Shown here: piece by piece, positions 1 through 12,800 of the stretch | Layout of the letters: every line of letters starts with the position of its first letter | Position numbering within the stretch: position 1 is the first letter of the stretch | DNA from: Laetiporus sulphureus 93-53 | Lineage: Eukaryota; Basidiomycota; Agaricomycetes; Polyporales; Laetiporaceae | DNA length: 64,000 bases | Assembly: GCF_001632365.1 (NCBI RefSeq) | Contig: NW_024468536.1 | Location: 186,001-250,000, forward strand | Direction: 5' to 3' | Notes under the pieces: generated by a model | What the model saw: only the letters and a program-made list of their open reading frames with translations | Databases searched by the model: none | What the model was told of the DNA's origin: nothing | Position numbers and translations under genes: made by a program

Positions 1-2990
1 ATTTCCTAATCGAATAATTCAAAGGAAAAGCCTCACAGGGCAGAATTAGAGCCAAGTGGTTCGAGATGTTGATCAGCGTTATCAAGTATCTGAATAAGTC
101 GCCCTTCTTAAATGGATGACAGCATTTCTTCCGCCTGAAAACCAGTATCAGCATGAGCGGAATCAATGCGTGTCAGACGATTCTTAACGGTTTCCGTGAG
201 CCACAATCACATCGTTCGTCCCTCCTTATCATATTTTGGACGGCCTTGGTGCTAAGTATGCGTTTATAAACTTGAATCTGCATGTTGGTCAGTGGGCAGA
301 ATACTACTTGGTCATCCTTTTGCGGCAGCTGTGAGACAGGTATGTCAGGATTTCTAGTATTTCCCAATCGAGCTGATCGCATACCTGATCCTGAATGATC
401 TGCTTGGTCCTGTATCACAATAGAAAGGTGATGTTGAGACGATATATTTGTACATTTTGAATACTTCCTGCTCACCTCCTCAGGAAGAAATTAGCCAACA
501 ACTTGGTCTTCAGAATCTGTGCCACGAGCTACGAGACGGATCGACTCAGACGTTGTGGGTGTATTCAGCCATTCACTTACAACCGCCTTCGTTCTCTGCT
601 CGACGCTAGCACTCTTGCTCTGGCCAGCATTTAGAGGCCGAGAGACATATCCTTCCCACTGACGTTTTGTTCCGACGCTTCCCGGGTTCACCCAGTCGAG
701 GATAGTCCAAAACTCTGAGAACGAGTTTTGGATGGCTATTGGAGCTCATTGTGTCACGACAAGCTGACAGATGGAGTAAATGTACGAAGGACTCGCCTGT
801 GCCGGTGAGGCCAAACCGCGTCGTGCAGGCGAACTGATTGAATGCCGTCGCCAGCGCCGAACGAGGGTTCTTCACGCGGTGAACTTCATCAACGATGATG
901 ATAGACCAAGGAAGATCGTCGAGCAGTTCAATATCCTTCCGCGCCGTTTCGAAGGAAGTGATGACTATATGCGTCATAAGTGGTCAGCAGGCGGAAGATG
1001 CATCTCGATTTCTACAGCATCACGCACGAACGTCCAGTCTTCCGAGCTTAAAGTCACGCAAGACATCTGTGCGTTCCTTCGGAGGTCCCGTATATATGCC
1101 AACTTCAAAATATCCCCACTAGCCGCAAGGTCCTAAGCGCCACCCTACCAAGGTACCATGACACAAGCGGCTCACCGTCTCGAATTCCCTCTCCCAGTTC
1201 CCGACTACGGAGCTTGGCGCGATGATGAGACATGTCGGCCATGTCTGGTTGGCAGGCGGCAGGGTGTGACGCTCCCTCCAGTCCGGGTAGATGTCCTGTA
1301 GATGGGATACGTGTTTTCGCCGTCGGTCTATGTCGCGATTATCCCCGTGCTTTTGCATGATGGCGGAGAGGAATGAGAGTACTTGGATGGTTTTACCTGT
1401 GCAGTGTCATTGACCTTTGTGATTCTAGGCTGCAGAAACATATAGCAGGGAACGTACCCTGATAGTGAGAGGATTAGCTGCGTGAAATTTGGAGAAGTCA
1501 AAGCATGGCTTGCTTACAAGGCCCATATCGTCTCCCAGCAGACCGCCCTTGCCATCGTTGTGCCGTTCCCAGAAAAATCGCACGCCCTTGCGCTGGTACT
1601 CCCTAAGGAATGTGTTGATCCTTGCAGGTACCGCATGTGTATCGTCGAGGAACATGGGACCTAGATATTTCTGTCCAGGTTTGAGGGGGAATGTCGGACG
1701 AGGCTGCATATACTAATACAATAGATGATGCCTCAGTTTGATCAAGATGCTTCAGTCGCGACCGGAGGCTCACCTGATCAGCAAACTCCTCAGCCTCGCT
1801 GTCCGACTCAGTCTCAGAACCTGAATACACCGCGACTTTTCGAAGATGGGAAGGAGGGATGGCTTTCTGGTTCGTGGATGAAGCTTGGGTGGATGCTGCA
1901 GCTGTAGAATCTCAGTATGTTGGCGTTCACGATTGCTCCCTTATCTCTTACCTGTTGTTTGTGTTACAGGGTTCGCTGAGTCCACGTCACTCTCAGACTC
2001 CGTCTCCGACTCTGTGACTGATTCACTCAAGTTGTCGAGCTTGGGCTTCTTTGCCAGTGGAGGATGGGCCCCAAGCGAAGGCGAGGATCTTCGTTTCGCT
2101 GAAGAAGCTAAGGGAACCGGCTGTGCTTCTGGGGCTGACTGCAGTTCTTCCTCTGTCTCCGGCTCTGGGACAAGCATTGCTCAGGTACAAAGTCTACGTG
2201 CCTTTAAAGATCATACCTGTCACAGATTCCTCCGTGGCTTCCTTGTTGCTATTATCAGGCTTCATTAAAGCAGCCCAGGTCTTTAGAAGGATTGGTGATT
2301 CATCATCTTCCTCTGCTGTCCCTGACTGTCCCTGCAACTCATCATCCGTATCGTTCTCGTCGTTAGCTTTGTCTTCATCTTCGTCTTCCGATGCAGAATG
2401 AAGATCGAGATCCTCTTCAAGTGCTTTGAGCTATCAATACTGCAAGTTGAATAGAAGACGCTCACTGAAATATTGCGCGAGTGGATTGTGATACGTTATA
2501 GCAGACGATTTGGGAGCTTTCTTCCCTATTATTTGCACAGTGAGCAGTCATCAATTACCGACCATTGGCGACACTGAAGTCCAGTACCTCTATTCCCTTT
2601 TGGCGCCTTGATTCCCTCTAGTACTGAGCCCCTGCCTGTCCTTCCCTCGGAACCATGCGAGGTCTTCGGTGACATTGACCTACCTTTCGACCTTCGCCCC
2701 CTTTTGGGTGGCTCATATGAAAATGAGCCAGGGTTAAAGTCAGAGTCCGAGTCGACTTCTGTTTCATAGTCTCGCAAAAAAACACGCCGCCATATATGAG
2801 CCACGCTCACCTAACGGAATGGGTCTGGAATGGACGAATTCTACGAAGATTTTGATGTAAATGGGACCTCGCTCGGTAGCGGATATAATGCTCACTCTGT
2901 CGCGACTTCGATGTGATCATCTTGAGATGCGTGTTCATGGTTGGAACAAAGCAACTTTGGCATTGAGTGGTGGTGGCAAGGGTGGCCAAA
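1..2990 (-). CDS. ERCC6L2-like SNF2 family DNA helicase, 3' end cut by window start
   Basis: A SNF2-type ATP-dependent translocase of the Rad26/ERCC6L2 group, expected to act in the nucleus on DNA repair or chromatin. Read on the minus strand, an acidic and Ser-rich disordered N-terminus (about 2800-1800) is followed by the helicase core. The helicase motifs are GDDMGL then GKTIQVL split by an intron (motif I, about 1520-1395), LIIAPSSVVGNWERE (motif Ia), DEVH (motif II, about 885) and FGLTGT (motif III). After that comes VVFCPLTNMQIQVYKRIL and CDCGS near 200-300, which resembles the segment ending in a Cys-rich CxCGS patch in ERCC6L2. The C-terminal helicase lobe lies outside the window. It has several short introns. 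The start codon is not settled: candidate first exons lie between 2810 and 2990, and the phase of the first junction did not fit cleanly. It faces away from the leucyl-tRNA synthetase gene. Confidence 0.82.
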
Positions 2991-3049
2991 GTGCAACCAG
3001 AGGCCAGATTAGATCTTAGATCGCTCAGACACGAAACTCAGCGCGTCTT

Positions 3050-3060
3050 AATCACGTGAC
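3050..3060. promoter_or_regulatory. CACGTG E-box in the shared ERCC6L2-like/LeuRS promoter
   Basis: The sequence ATCACGTGAC lies in the roughly 450 bp between the divergent helicase and leucyl-tRNA synthetase genes. CACGTGAC is the core bound by Cbf1-type bHLH factors in fungi. The same ten bases recur at 50911-50920 in front of the uS19m gene. Function is inferred from motif and position only. Confidence 0.4.
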
Positions 3061-3452
3061 AATAAGACGCGGTCACGAGGCGCTTGCGCACAACCTACGG
3101 GGAAGCTAAGAGTGAGGGGGCATGAACTTCCGTGATGGTTCGAATGGAATATAATGCAACGATGCTATGCGAACTGCTTGTGGCGGGGCCAACGGTCCCG
3201 TTCTATAGAGGACGAGAGTCTGCAGTGTCCGAGGTCAATTCTCCCCATAAGGCAAGAAGCGACCCCGACCACTCTGTTTCCCGAAGTCGCTGCTTGAAAA
3301 AGTTGGATGCATATGACTCGAGCCACATCGATCACACACAACGTCTCTCAGGGAAACATTTGAAGCACTGCTTTCTCTCGATCTTGGTCACCATTCTTAC
3401 TCTTTGGCGACGTGCTACACGTCCCACTCATCTACCGGGCTTTGTCCGAACC

Positions 3453-6400
3453 ATGGCTTCCGCAAACACCATTGAGCTTGCTCAGACTGGCAAGCGTGAT
3501 CTCCTCATCTCCCTTGAGAAAAAGTACCAGGAGCAATGGGCCGCGGAACGCGTATTCGAGGTCAACGCACCGACTCCGGAGGAGACTGCGGGACTCTCTC
3601 CTGCGGAGGTCAGGGAGAAGTTCCCGAAGTGGTTCGGTAACATCGCATATCCCTACATGAACGGCTCGCTGCACCTCGGGCATGCTTTCTCTATCTCAAA
3701 AATCGATTTCGCTGCCGGCTACCAGCGGCTCCTTGGAAAGCGCGCTCTGTTCCCTCTTGGCTTCCACTGTACGGGCATGCCGATCAAGGTGAGTTCACGC
3801 TCGATCTATTTGTACGTGCTCACCTTATATCGAATGCAGGCTGCCTCGGACAAGATCGCTCGAGAAATCGAGATGTTCGGTTCTGATTTCTCTGGATACA
3901 AGCCCGAGGATGAGACGCCAGTCCCGGCTGCCAGCACGTCCGTTGCACACAAATCGGTGGACAAGGCGAAGAAGGGCAAGATCGCGGCTAAGGCAACTGG
4001 TCTGCGGTACCAGTTCCAGATCATGGAGTTGATGGGCATTCCTCGCGAAGAGATACCCCAGTTCGCGGACCCGTACTACTGGCTCAAGTACTTCCCCCCG
4101 ATCTGCAAGGTAAGTACCGTCCTGTTTTCCTGCGCCATGCTCTGATTCTTCAGGTTGAATAGAATGACAACAATGCATTCGGATCACGCATAGATTGGCG
4201 GCGGTCGTTCATCACGACGGATGCGAATCCGTACTATGACTCGTTCGTCCGATGGCAAATGAACAGGCTCCACGATATGGGTAAGGTAAAGTTTGGCGAA
4301 CGTTACACAATCTACAGTCCGAAGGACGGCCAACCCTGCATGGACCACGATCGCTCGGAAGGAGAGGCTCTGGGGCCACAGGAATATACCGGCGTCAAAA
4401 TGGAGGTAGTCAGCTGGAGCGAGGCGGCTGCAAAGGAGATTGAGGGCAAGCTTGGTGGTCGTAAGGCGTACTTGGTAGCAGCTACCCTGCGCCCAGAAAC
4501 AATGTGAGTAAGATCTATCCATGAGAGAATGTACATGTTCATGCCCAGCAGGTACGGTCAGACGAACTGCTATGTCGGCACAGCGCTCAAGTACGGCGTG
4601 TTCGTGATCAACGACCAGGAGGCGTTTGTCTGCACATACCGTGCCGCACGGAATATGGCATTCCAGAAAACCACTGCTGTTCCGGGTCAGGTGCAGCAGC
4701 TGGTGGAGATCGAGGGGTCGAACCTCGTCGGCACCAAGATCAAAGCGCCGTTCTCTATTAACTATGAGGTGTATGTGCTGCCGATGGACAATGTCCTTGC
4801 GACGAAGGTGTGCATAGCACTTCTATTTTAATACTAGGTGACTTGACAATCGCAATGTAGGGTACAGGTGTAGTTACGTCCGTGCCATCCGACTCGCCGG
4901 ACGACTACCAGACGCTGATGGATCTGCGCAAGAAGCCCGAGTTTTACAAGATAGACCCATCATGGGCCGCATTCGATCCGGTACCCGTCATCTCTACGCC
5001 CACATATGGTGACATGACCGCACCTGCGGTGGTCAAGAAGTTCAAGATTCAGTCGCAGAAGGACACCAAGCAGCTCGCCGAAGCCAAGGAGGTCGCATAC
5101 AAGGAGGGCTTCTACAATGGGACTATGCTCGTCGGCGAGTTTAAGGGCCAGTCCGTGCAGGATGCGAAGCAGAAGGTGCGCGACAGCATGATCGCGCAGG
5201 GTCTTGCGTTCGCGTATGCGGAGCCTGAGGGGTTGGTTGTGTCCCGGAGCTCGGATGAATGTGTTGTTGCCTTGATGGACCAGTGGTATTTGGACTACGG
5301 AGAGCCGTCGTGGAGGGCGCAGGCAGAAACGTACGTGTCCGCACATCTCGTTCAATCCGAGTTTATCTGACGGTCGGTCGCTGCTGTAGATTGCTCTCGA
5401 GGATGGAGACCTACCACCAGGAGACGCGCAATGCGTTCGAGGGTGTCCTCGCGTGGCTTAACAAGTGGGCATGCGCGAGGACTTACGGCCTGGGTTCCAA
5501 GCTGCCGTGGGATCCCGCGTTCTTGGTGGAGAGTTTGAGCGACTCCACCATCTACATGTCGTACTACACCGTCGCGCACCTCCTCCAAAGTTCGTATTAC
5601 TTCTCTTCTTCAATACACTCTGCTTATAGTGCTGCTGTTAGGTAGCATCGATGGCCAAAAACGCGGTCCACTTGACATTGCCCCCGAACAGATGACAGAT
5701 GAAGTCTGGGACTACCTCTTCCGCGACCAGCCCTGGCCAGAAAACGCCCCGGTATCGAAGGACAAGATCGATATCATGAAGCGGGAATATAACTACTTTT
5801 ATCCATTCGATGTGCGGTCGTCCGGCAAGGACCTGATCCCAAACCACCTAACGTTCTGCATCTACAACCATGCTGCATTGTTCTCGGAGGACAAGTGGCC
5901 GTTGAGCATGCGGACAAATGGTCATTTGATGGTGAATGGGCAGAAGATGTCGAAAAGCAAAGGCAACTCGATGACGATGCGACAGTGCGTGGAGAAGTTC
6001 GGTGCAGATGCTGCACGACTGTGCTTGGCGGATGCGGGCGATGGTATCGAGGATGCGAATTTCGATGAGAAGACCGCGAACGCAAACATTCTGCGACTGT
6101 TTACGCTGATCGGCTGGTGTGAGGTAAGTTTGTTGCAGATGCCTGCGCATTCAGCCTAACGCTGACTACATTACATGCAGGAGATGATACAAGACGAATC
6201 AAAGTTGCGATATGGTAAACGCAACTATCACGATCGTGTCTTCGAGGAGGAGGTCTACAGCCGCATCAACACCACAAATCAATGTTACGCTGAGTAAGCA
6301 TTTACTCATCACGCACTGTGTCGCTCTTCACTTACCACTCATTCCAGTATGCAGTATAAGGATGCGATGAAGTATGGCTTTTATGAGCTGCAAAGCACAC

Positions 6401-7184
6401 GCGACTGGTACCGCGAAGTGACTGCTGATGTGGGCATGCACGGGGACCTCGTCAAGTGGTGGATCCGCGCTGCAGCGCTTCTCGTCTGCCCCGTCGCCCC
6501 TCACTTTTCCGAGCACGTCTGGCGGACAGTACTCAAAGAGCCAAAGTCCGTGCACCACGCCCGGTGGCCGGAGCCCCGACCCGCAGACCAGACAATCATC
6601 GACTCGGGCGCATACATGCGTGACACGATTAAGACCATGCGCGATGCGGAGCTGTCGCTGCTGAAGAAGATAAGCAGAGGAAAGCAGGGCCATGCGCCGT
6701 ATGACCCTACGAAGCCGCGCGCGGTGCGGATTTACGTTGCAGCCACGTTCCCCGAATGGCAAAACCAGTGTGTGCGAGCGGTCAAAGAGGCATACGTTGC
6801 CGAGGCGGACAAAGTAGACGACGTGAAGGTGCGCGAGCTGTTGACGCAGCAAGGGCTCATCAAGGATAAGCGCGTCATGCCTTTCGTTCAAGCATTCAAA
6901 GTAGGTCAAGTCCTATATCTAATACTACATCGCGTCTTATATGCGTCTATTAGAAACGTATAGCGCAGTTCGGTGCGCAGACCGCGTTCAACCGAACAGT
7001 GCCCTTCTCGGAAGTCAAAGTGCTTGAACAGATCCTGCCCTATCTGAAGAAGACCTTGAACCTGGTCGACGCTGAGGTCCTTCTGGCGGACGATGCAAAG
7101 GCAAAGGCAACAGACACTTTCACCAAGTCCATTATAGAGGGCGCAGAGCCCGGTAATCCTGCTTTCGAGTACCGAAACGTATAG
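3453..7184 (+). CDS. Leucyl-tRNA synthetase, cytosolic, class I
   Basis: Charges tRNA-Leu with leucine in the cytosol. Ten exons fit GT-AG rules and phase exactly: 3453-3788, 3840-4109, 4163-4503, 4552-4807, 4861-5330, 5390-5589, 5642-6123, 6181-6293, 6348-6900 and 6954-7184. They encode 1083 residues, the usual size of eukaryotic cytosolic LeuRS. The HIGH motif is HLGH (residues 74-77) and the KMSKS loop is intact at residues 726-730. The CP1 editing region contains LRPET near the end of exon 3. The start was placed at [11 protein letters not shown], where family similarity begins. The frame is open upstream to 3132, which would add 107 residues of unrecognised sequence. Introns are 45-57 bp. 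This is the best-defined gene here and a good guide to local splice signals. Confidence 0.96.
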
Positions 7185-9880
7185 GGTTAGATTGGTAATT
7201 ACGGTGCGGTTTAAATACATGCTATGATCGTTTGATGGCTGTTTGCAATGGATTCACCTGCTGCACGTCTTAGCTTGCCGTTTCATGCAAGTCCATTTGA
7301 GCCTAATTCCGATGTATTATAAGTTCGAATCGGGCAATCACCGCCTTGACCATCGAGATCAGTACGTAGTCAACTTGCGCGGACCACTGACCAGTCTCGG
7401 TCCGACAGCAATATGGTATCCGTCCGCCGCTATCTGACATCCATCACAATAATTTCACCATGATTGCTCACGAGTGGGTTCTAGATCTTTAGGACCGAGG
7501 ACAGCGGCGTCGCGGGCGTTTACGGTGCGACCAGGACAGCTTCCTGGAGGGGTCGAGGCAGCGTGATGAGGGCGATATGAAGTCCAAACATCTGGTACGC
7601 ACAGGACTGAGATAACTGGATTGGTAGTAAGATCGTGGTGCGGCAAGCGAAGCCTCCTTCCGCGGCCGAGATACTACCATCATAGAGGTCATGGCCGCTG
7701 CTATGAGCGTCGTCATACGCGTAGGTATCCTGCAATTCAGAGCGCGTACAAGAGTGCTCATGTGTCGTACAACTAGGCAGCAGAAGCACATCGAGCGCGG
7801 TATTCTCAACCAAGTCGCGAATGGTGGTGAATTTTACGTTGAGGTGCTGCGCAGAGGTCGAAGATTCTATATGGTAACAGATTGCAACACTTGCGACGGC
7901 CGCGTCGACGGTTCTGTGGCGTGCCACAAGGTAGGCATGTGTTGAATCTCATGCACAACCTGGATGCTAGAGGTGCAAGTGGCAGTTGGAAAGATCCTCT
8001 GTCGCGTGGCACACGGAACGTTCCTGGTCTGGGGTGAAGAATCACGCTGAGTGGCCCACGAAACGAAAATGCCACTTCGGATGAAATCAAAGGCGCGGAT
8101 TGGACGCCACTCGACGGTGACCGTGGCTGGGCGGCGATGCATCCTCGTTGGCCGTGACCTACGCGTACGCGTTGTTGTCGTGGGTTTGTCTTGCTACAAA
8201 CGTACTTAACGGCCATCTTTCACAACTTCCGCTCACTCCACTGTCGACCTCCTCTCCTGCGTGTCACATACTGGGCATCTATTCGAAATGCGAGTGAAGA
8301 AAGAGGAACTCCCAGAACCCTCCCTCCTCGTCGACTCTCTCCCTTCCTTGTTGCTTACGCAGCACAGAAGAGTGAGGCCAGTGCGGCAGAGAAAATCAAA
8401 GCCATGGAGGCTGCGATCTGTTCGATTTCGACGGGAGCCTCAGACCTCAACTCTGCGTAAGTATCTACCCTCCTTTTATTAGTCCTTCAAGCGAAATGTT
8501 GTGGTATGCTCATAGCGCCTCGGCTCTTTTTTCTGGGCAGGGCACCTTCTCTACTTCTTCGCTACTGACCAATACATTAGGCAGGAGTGGGGAGGGCAGC
8601 GCGCTGAGAAGCGACATTGGGGAGAATCTTATTGATTGGAGTAGCCTCAGGACATGGGTCGCGTCTGAGGGTGGCAGAGAGTCAATAATCATAAATATGA
8701 TAGTATGCCCCGACGACAGAGACTCCCGTTGAAACAATGCACTCCGATCTCAAATCTCAGGATAGGTTAAGATGAGCGGTTCCCCGTTCCACAAGAACGA
8801 ATAAGTTCGACGATTACTTTAGGAAGCGAATCTCCTTCGAGATGGCCGTGAATCCTTCATCGCCATGCTATCTGAAGTTCGTTCTATGGAGACTTTCTTC
8901 TGCCAATTTAGGTTCTCTGCCATCCGCACGTATATAAGATGCCCTCTCGCTCTCGAATGAAGCCCCGATCTCCAACTCCAACTTCTCTCAAGATCTAATG
9001 ACCTCCCCTAATCATACACACGCTCGCGCTCTCTCCGAGTGGAATCGTGTATATCAGAGTCGTCTGTCAGCGCTGTCTCAACTTCTCTCGGTGAACACCC
9101 ATGCACAAACTCAAAAGTCGGCGGCACTATCACACATGCAAGGTAGTATCCCTGCACCACAAGAAAAGCGGTGCGGCAACCTCTCACACAGAGGTTGCAT
9201 ATATGTGCACTACAAAGAAAGTATCGATCGGTGACGCGAGAAAGACAAGAGAAGATCTAGCACAGTCTGGCACCTCCTCTAACTTCACTTTACTGGTGCC
9301 AATCTTTTCGAGGCTCTCGCCAAGACCCACTCGTTTATTTGGAAAGCCCTGAAGCCTGCAATGCATATCTGATGTCTTGAGAATCTCTGTTTGTGCATTG
9401 CCCTACCAGGCGGGCCGATGGGATAAGCATGCGGATTGAGTTGCGATGTGGTGATGGATACAACCACATCTACTGCGAGGATCTGTAAGTCAATCCACCG
9501 GCGATAGCGGTCAGTCTGGTGTACGGGGTCCGAACTCTCACTTTGCTCAACGTTTTGCGCGTGAACATTTGCAGGAACACCTTCGGATTGCGCATTCCCT
9601 CATCATGGCTACTCAAATGATCCAGCAACGAGTTTCAATATCGCACCACCCCACGGCACTAACAGTCCGCTCCTTGCGAGTAGCGAGCACACATTCCTCC
9701 GCACATGGTGCCAGAAGTCCTGTCTCTTGAAGCTTGAAATCTTGAGATCCTAATTATAAGTTAATTGCTCTTGCAAGCCTACCGATACTCAATCAGCGAT
9801 GATTGCCATGTTGATATGCCGCCTCGTGTTCAGGACCACGTCACGAACACAACACCTTGTCTGTTTAGCTCTCCCGCAGC
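7185..9880. other. Long intergenic region without a recognised gene
   Basis: About 2.7 kb between LeuRS and the first NLR gene. It holds a 135-codon minus-strand reading frame (7520-7927) and a plus-strand one (8191-8460) whose last 30 codons look coding and end at a GTAAGT donor-like site at 8461. Neither resembles a family I know and neither joins convincingly to further exons. A TATATAAG box-like string lies at 8930-8937. I see no repeats or RNA genes. Confidence 0.4.
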
Positions 9881-12800
9881 ATGCCTCCTCGGAAACTGGG
9901 AAATGCCTTAAAGCCTTCTGGCGACACCATCGATATTACGCTGAGCACAGCGCGGTCACTTCTCAACGTAGGAGGCGATCTGCTTTCACTTGCGCCGATC
10001 CCGGGGCTGGAAGTCGCGGCGACTGTACTCGCTAATGTCATCGGCACGATACAGGTTAGCGTCCTTGCTCTGGTTCATCGATGGACTGAGGATGCCACGC
10101 GATGCACGACTTGACAGGACATGAGAAAGAACACTGAGGATATGCAGAATGTCGCCAATCGGGTCAACGAGCTTGCGGCCTGTCTCAAGGCTGTCTGTGA
10201 ACAAGCAATTCAGCGAGCGAAAGAGTCAAATCTGTCTGTGGCGAACATGAAGCCATCGAATCCGTTGGAAGATCGGATTGAGCGTCTGATAGCGTACGTG
10301 TACCTGCCATAAATACTTCTCTTTACATGTTGAACATACGCCGCAGGAGACTTAACGACATCGCAGAGAAGGCCAGAAAGATGAAAGGTCGATCAAGGCT
10401 CAGCAGATTGGTCAGAAGCCAAAAAGACGTGGAGGAGCTGAGTGACTTAGAACGGGGATTATCACGTGCGACTCAAGACTTCAAGGTCAGTAGAGCGGTT
10501 GTAAATATATGTTGCCTATTGCTTACAGTGCGTGTGATACGAACATAGCTCGAGGGAGATATCGCTGTCGAAGTTCTTGTGAATGGTATGTTCGACAGAC
10601 TTGGCATTATTCAAGAGGGTGTTGTAGTAGGTTTCTCTCCAAAATGAGTGCTAAGGATAGCGGCTGAGGTTCCCGGCTTGTACATCATAGGCAATGCAGA
10701 AGGTTCAAGTGGATGATCGTGAGTACCCTGGTCCTTTCACGCCAACGTTCTTCCTCAATTGCAAGCCACCCAGATGACAGAGGTATCCTCGAGCGTCTTC
10801 CATACGCGCGTGCAGCAAACCACCGATCCGGGCTCCATGAATCGAAATCGGGCTACCTACATGGAACGAGGGAGGCTCTGTTGAAAGAGATCGACGAATG
10901 GGCCAAGGGGACGTCTAATACACTGCACCATCGCATCTACGTCCTCAGCGGTGCCGCCGGTACAGGCAAGTCCACTATCGCGTGTGAGGTGGCCAAGCGC
11001 CTCGAGCGGGATGGTATCCTCGGCGCATCCTTTTTCTTCGTCCGAGGGTCTGAGCAGCTGGCGACGACTCGGTTCGTATTCACGACTATCGCGCATCAGT
11101 TAGCATCCTATCAACCAGAGACCGCTCGCGACATCGTTGACGCTGCTCGTTCTTACCTCGCAAAGGGGACCGACCCACAGCGGATGGAGTATGGACTGGA
11201 CGAGCTGATCATTGAGCCTTTACTCAAGTTGCCCACGGATCGTCCTCCAATTATTCTCGTTATTGATGCGCTTGACGAATGCACGGATTCGGCGCAGGAG
11301 TTGATTCCGAAGATGTTGTATCTGCTTGCTGCTCGTGTAACGACCATCTCGTTCCCCCTTCGGATCTTTATCACTTCCCGCCCAGACTACCACATTGAGA
11401 ATGCTCTCGATTCAGTGGATTTCAGAAAGGATCGTAATTTGTTCAAGCTGCAGGATGTTCCAAGGACGACTGTGGGCCAGGACATTGAGAAATATATCCG
11501 GCACCGATTATCCAAAACATTTCAAGGTGAAGAGTTACTGATCGAGCGACCCAGTGCAATTGCAGAGCTAGCCAAGAAGGCGGACGGATTGTTCATTTTC
11601 GCTTCTACATCCGTTAACTTCCTCGACGAAGACCCAGACTATGCCGTCCAGCGTCTGGATATTCTCCTTGCAGATAGCAAGCACAATTCGCAACAAGATC
11701 TCAGCTATCTGGACCAGCTATATACCCTCGTTTTGCAGAACGCGTTCGGCCAAAACATATATCGCGATGCGGAAAGGATGCGGAAGGTCCGTCTTGTGCT
11801 GGCTTCCATCGCGTTGCTTCAAGATCAGCTCACTGTGAATGCGATGGCGTCGCTCATTGGCCTTTCCGTCGTCGACGTCAAGTCTGTGGTCCGGCGCCTA
11901 GCATCGGTCGTCTTGCGCGATGCCGATGACATAGTTCGGCCTTTACATGCGAGCTTCCCGCAGTTCCTCGTCGACAGCCGCCGCTGTGTGGATACAACAT
12001 TTTATATCGATCCTGCAACCTATCATGCGCATCTTGCGATATCCTGCCTCTCGGTGCTGATTCAGCGTGATAGCTTGCGGCGCAACATTTGCCGCCTTCC
12101 CAACCCTGCGAAGATGAAGACTGACGTGAACGAATTGCCGTCTCTCGTGTCTCAGAACGTTCCGCCGCATGTTCAGTATGCGTGCATTCACTGGGCGTTC
12201 CATGTCTCGAGTACGCCGGCCGCTGCCTCCGAGATTTGTATGCGAATTCTCGATCACCTGGATTCCTTCCTCACGAAACAATTGCTTGTTTGGTACGAAG
12301 CATTGAGCTCCATGAACCGACTTGAGATCGCTCCTGCGGCACTGCTCATGGTTCATTCGTGGTGCCAGGTTCGTTTGAGCATTGTGCTTGCTATTTTCGG
12401 CTGACATGATTTCGATTTCCCATTCACTAGCGTTCTGAAAATGCTGCCAGCAATGTCGAGCCACTTCTCGACGATGGATATCGTTTCGTTCTTGAATACT
12501 TTGATGCAATCAATGCCTGCCCCGAGCATATATACATCTCCGCGCTGTCGACAATGCCATCCTGCAAGTTGTATGATATTTATAAAGCATCTTCTGTGCA
12601 ATCTTACGGCCTGAAGATGGTCACCCCTCGCGATCCGAGTTGGAGTCCGTGCATTAGGGTAATCGAAGGAATTTCTGCAGCCGTGACTGCTCTGGCGTAT
12701 TCTCCAAACGGTCGCTGGATCGTCGCGGGTACCTCGTTAGGCACTGTCTGTTCATGGGATGCCGGCTCCGGTATTCCTCTCAATACGATGGCGGACAATG

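Noticed and set aside
3132..3452. In-frame N-terminal extension of LeuRS as a mitochondrial targeting form
   Set aside because: Family similarity starts at 3453; the extension has no start-proximal amphipathic basic helix, and the region is the expected promoter and 5' UTR.
7520..7927. 135-codon minus-strand frame in the LeuRS-NLR gap
   Set aside because: No family resemblance and no joined exons; not enough support to call a gene.
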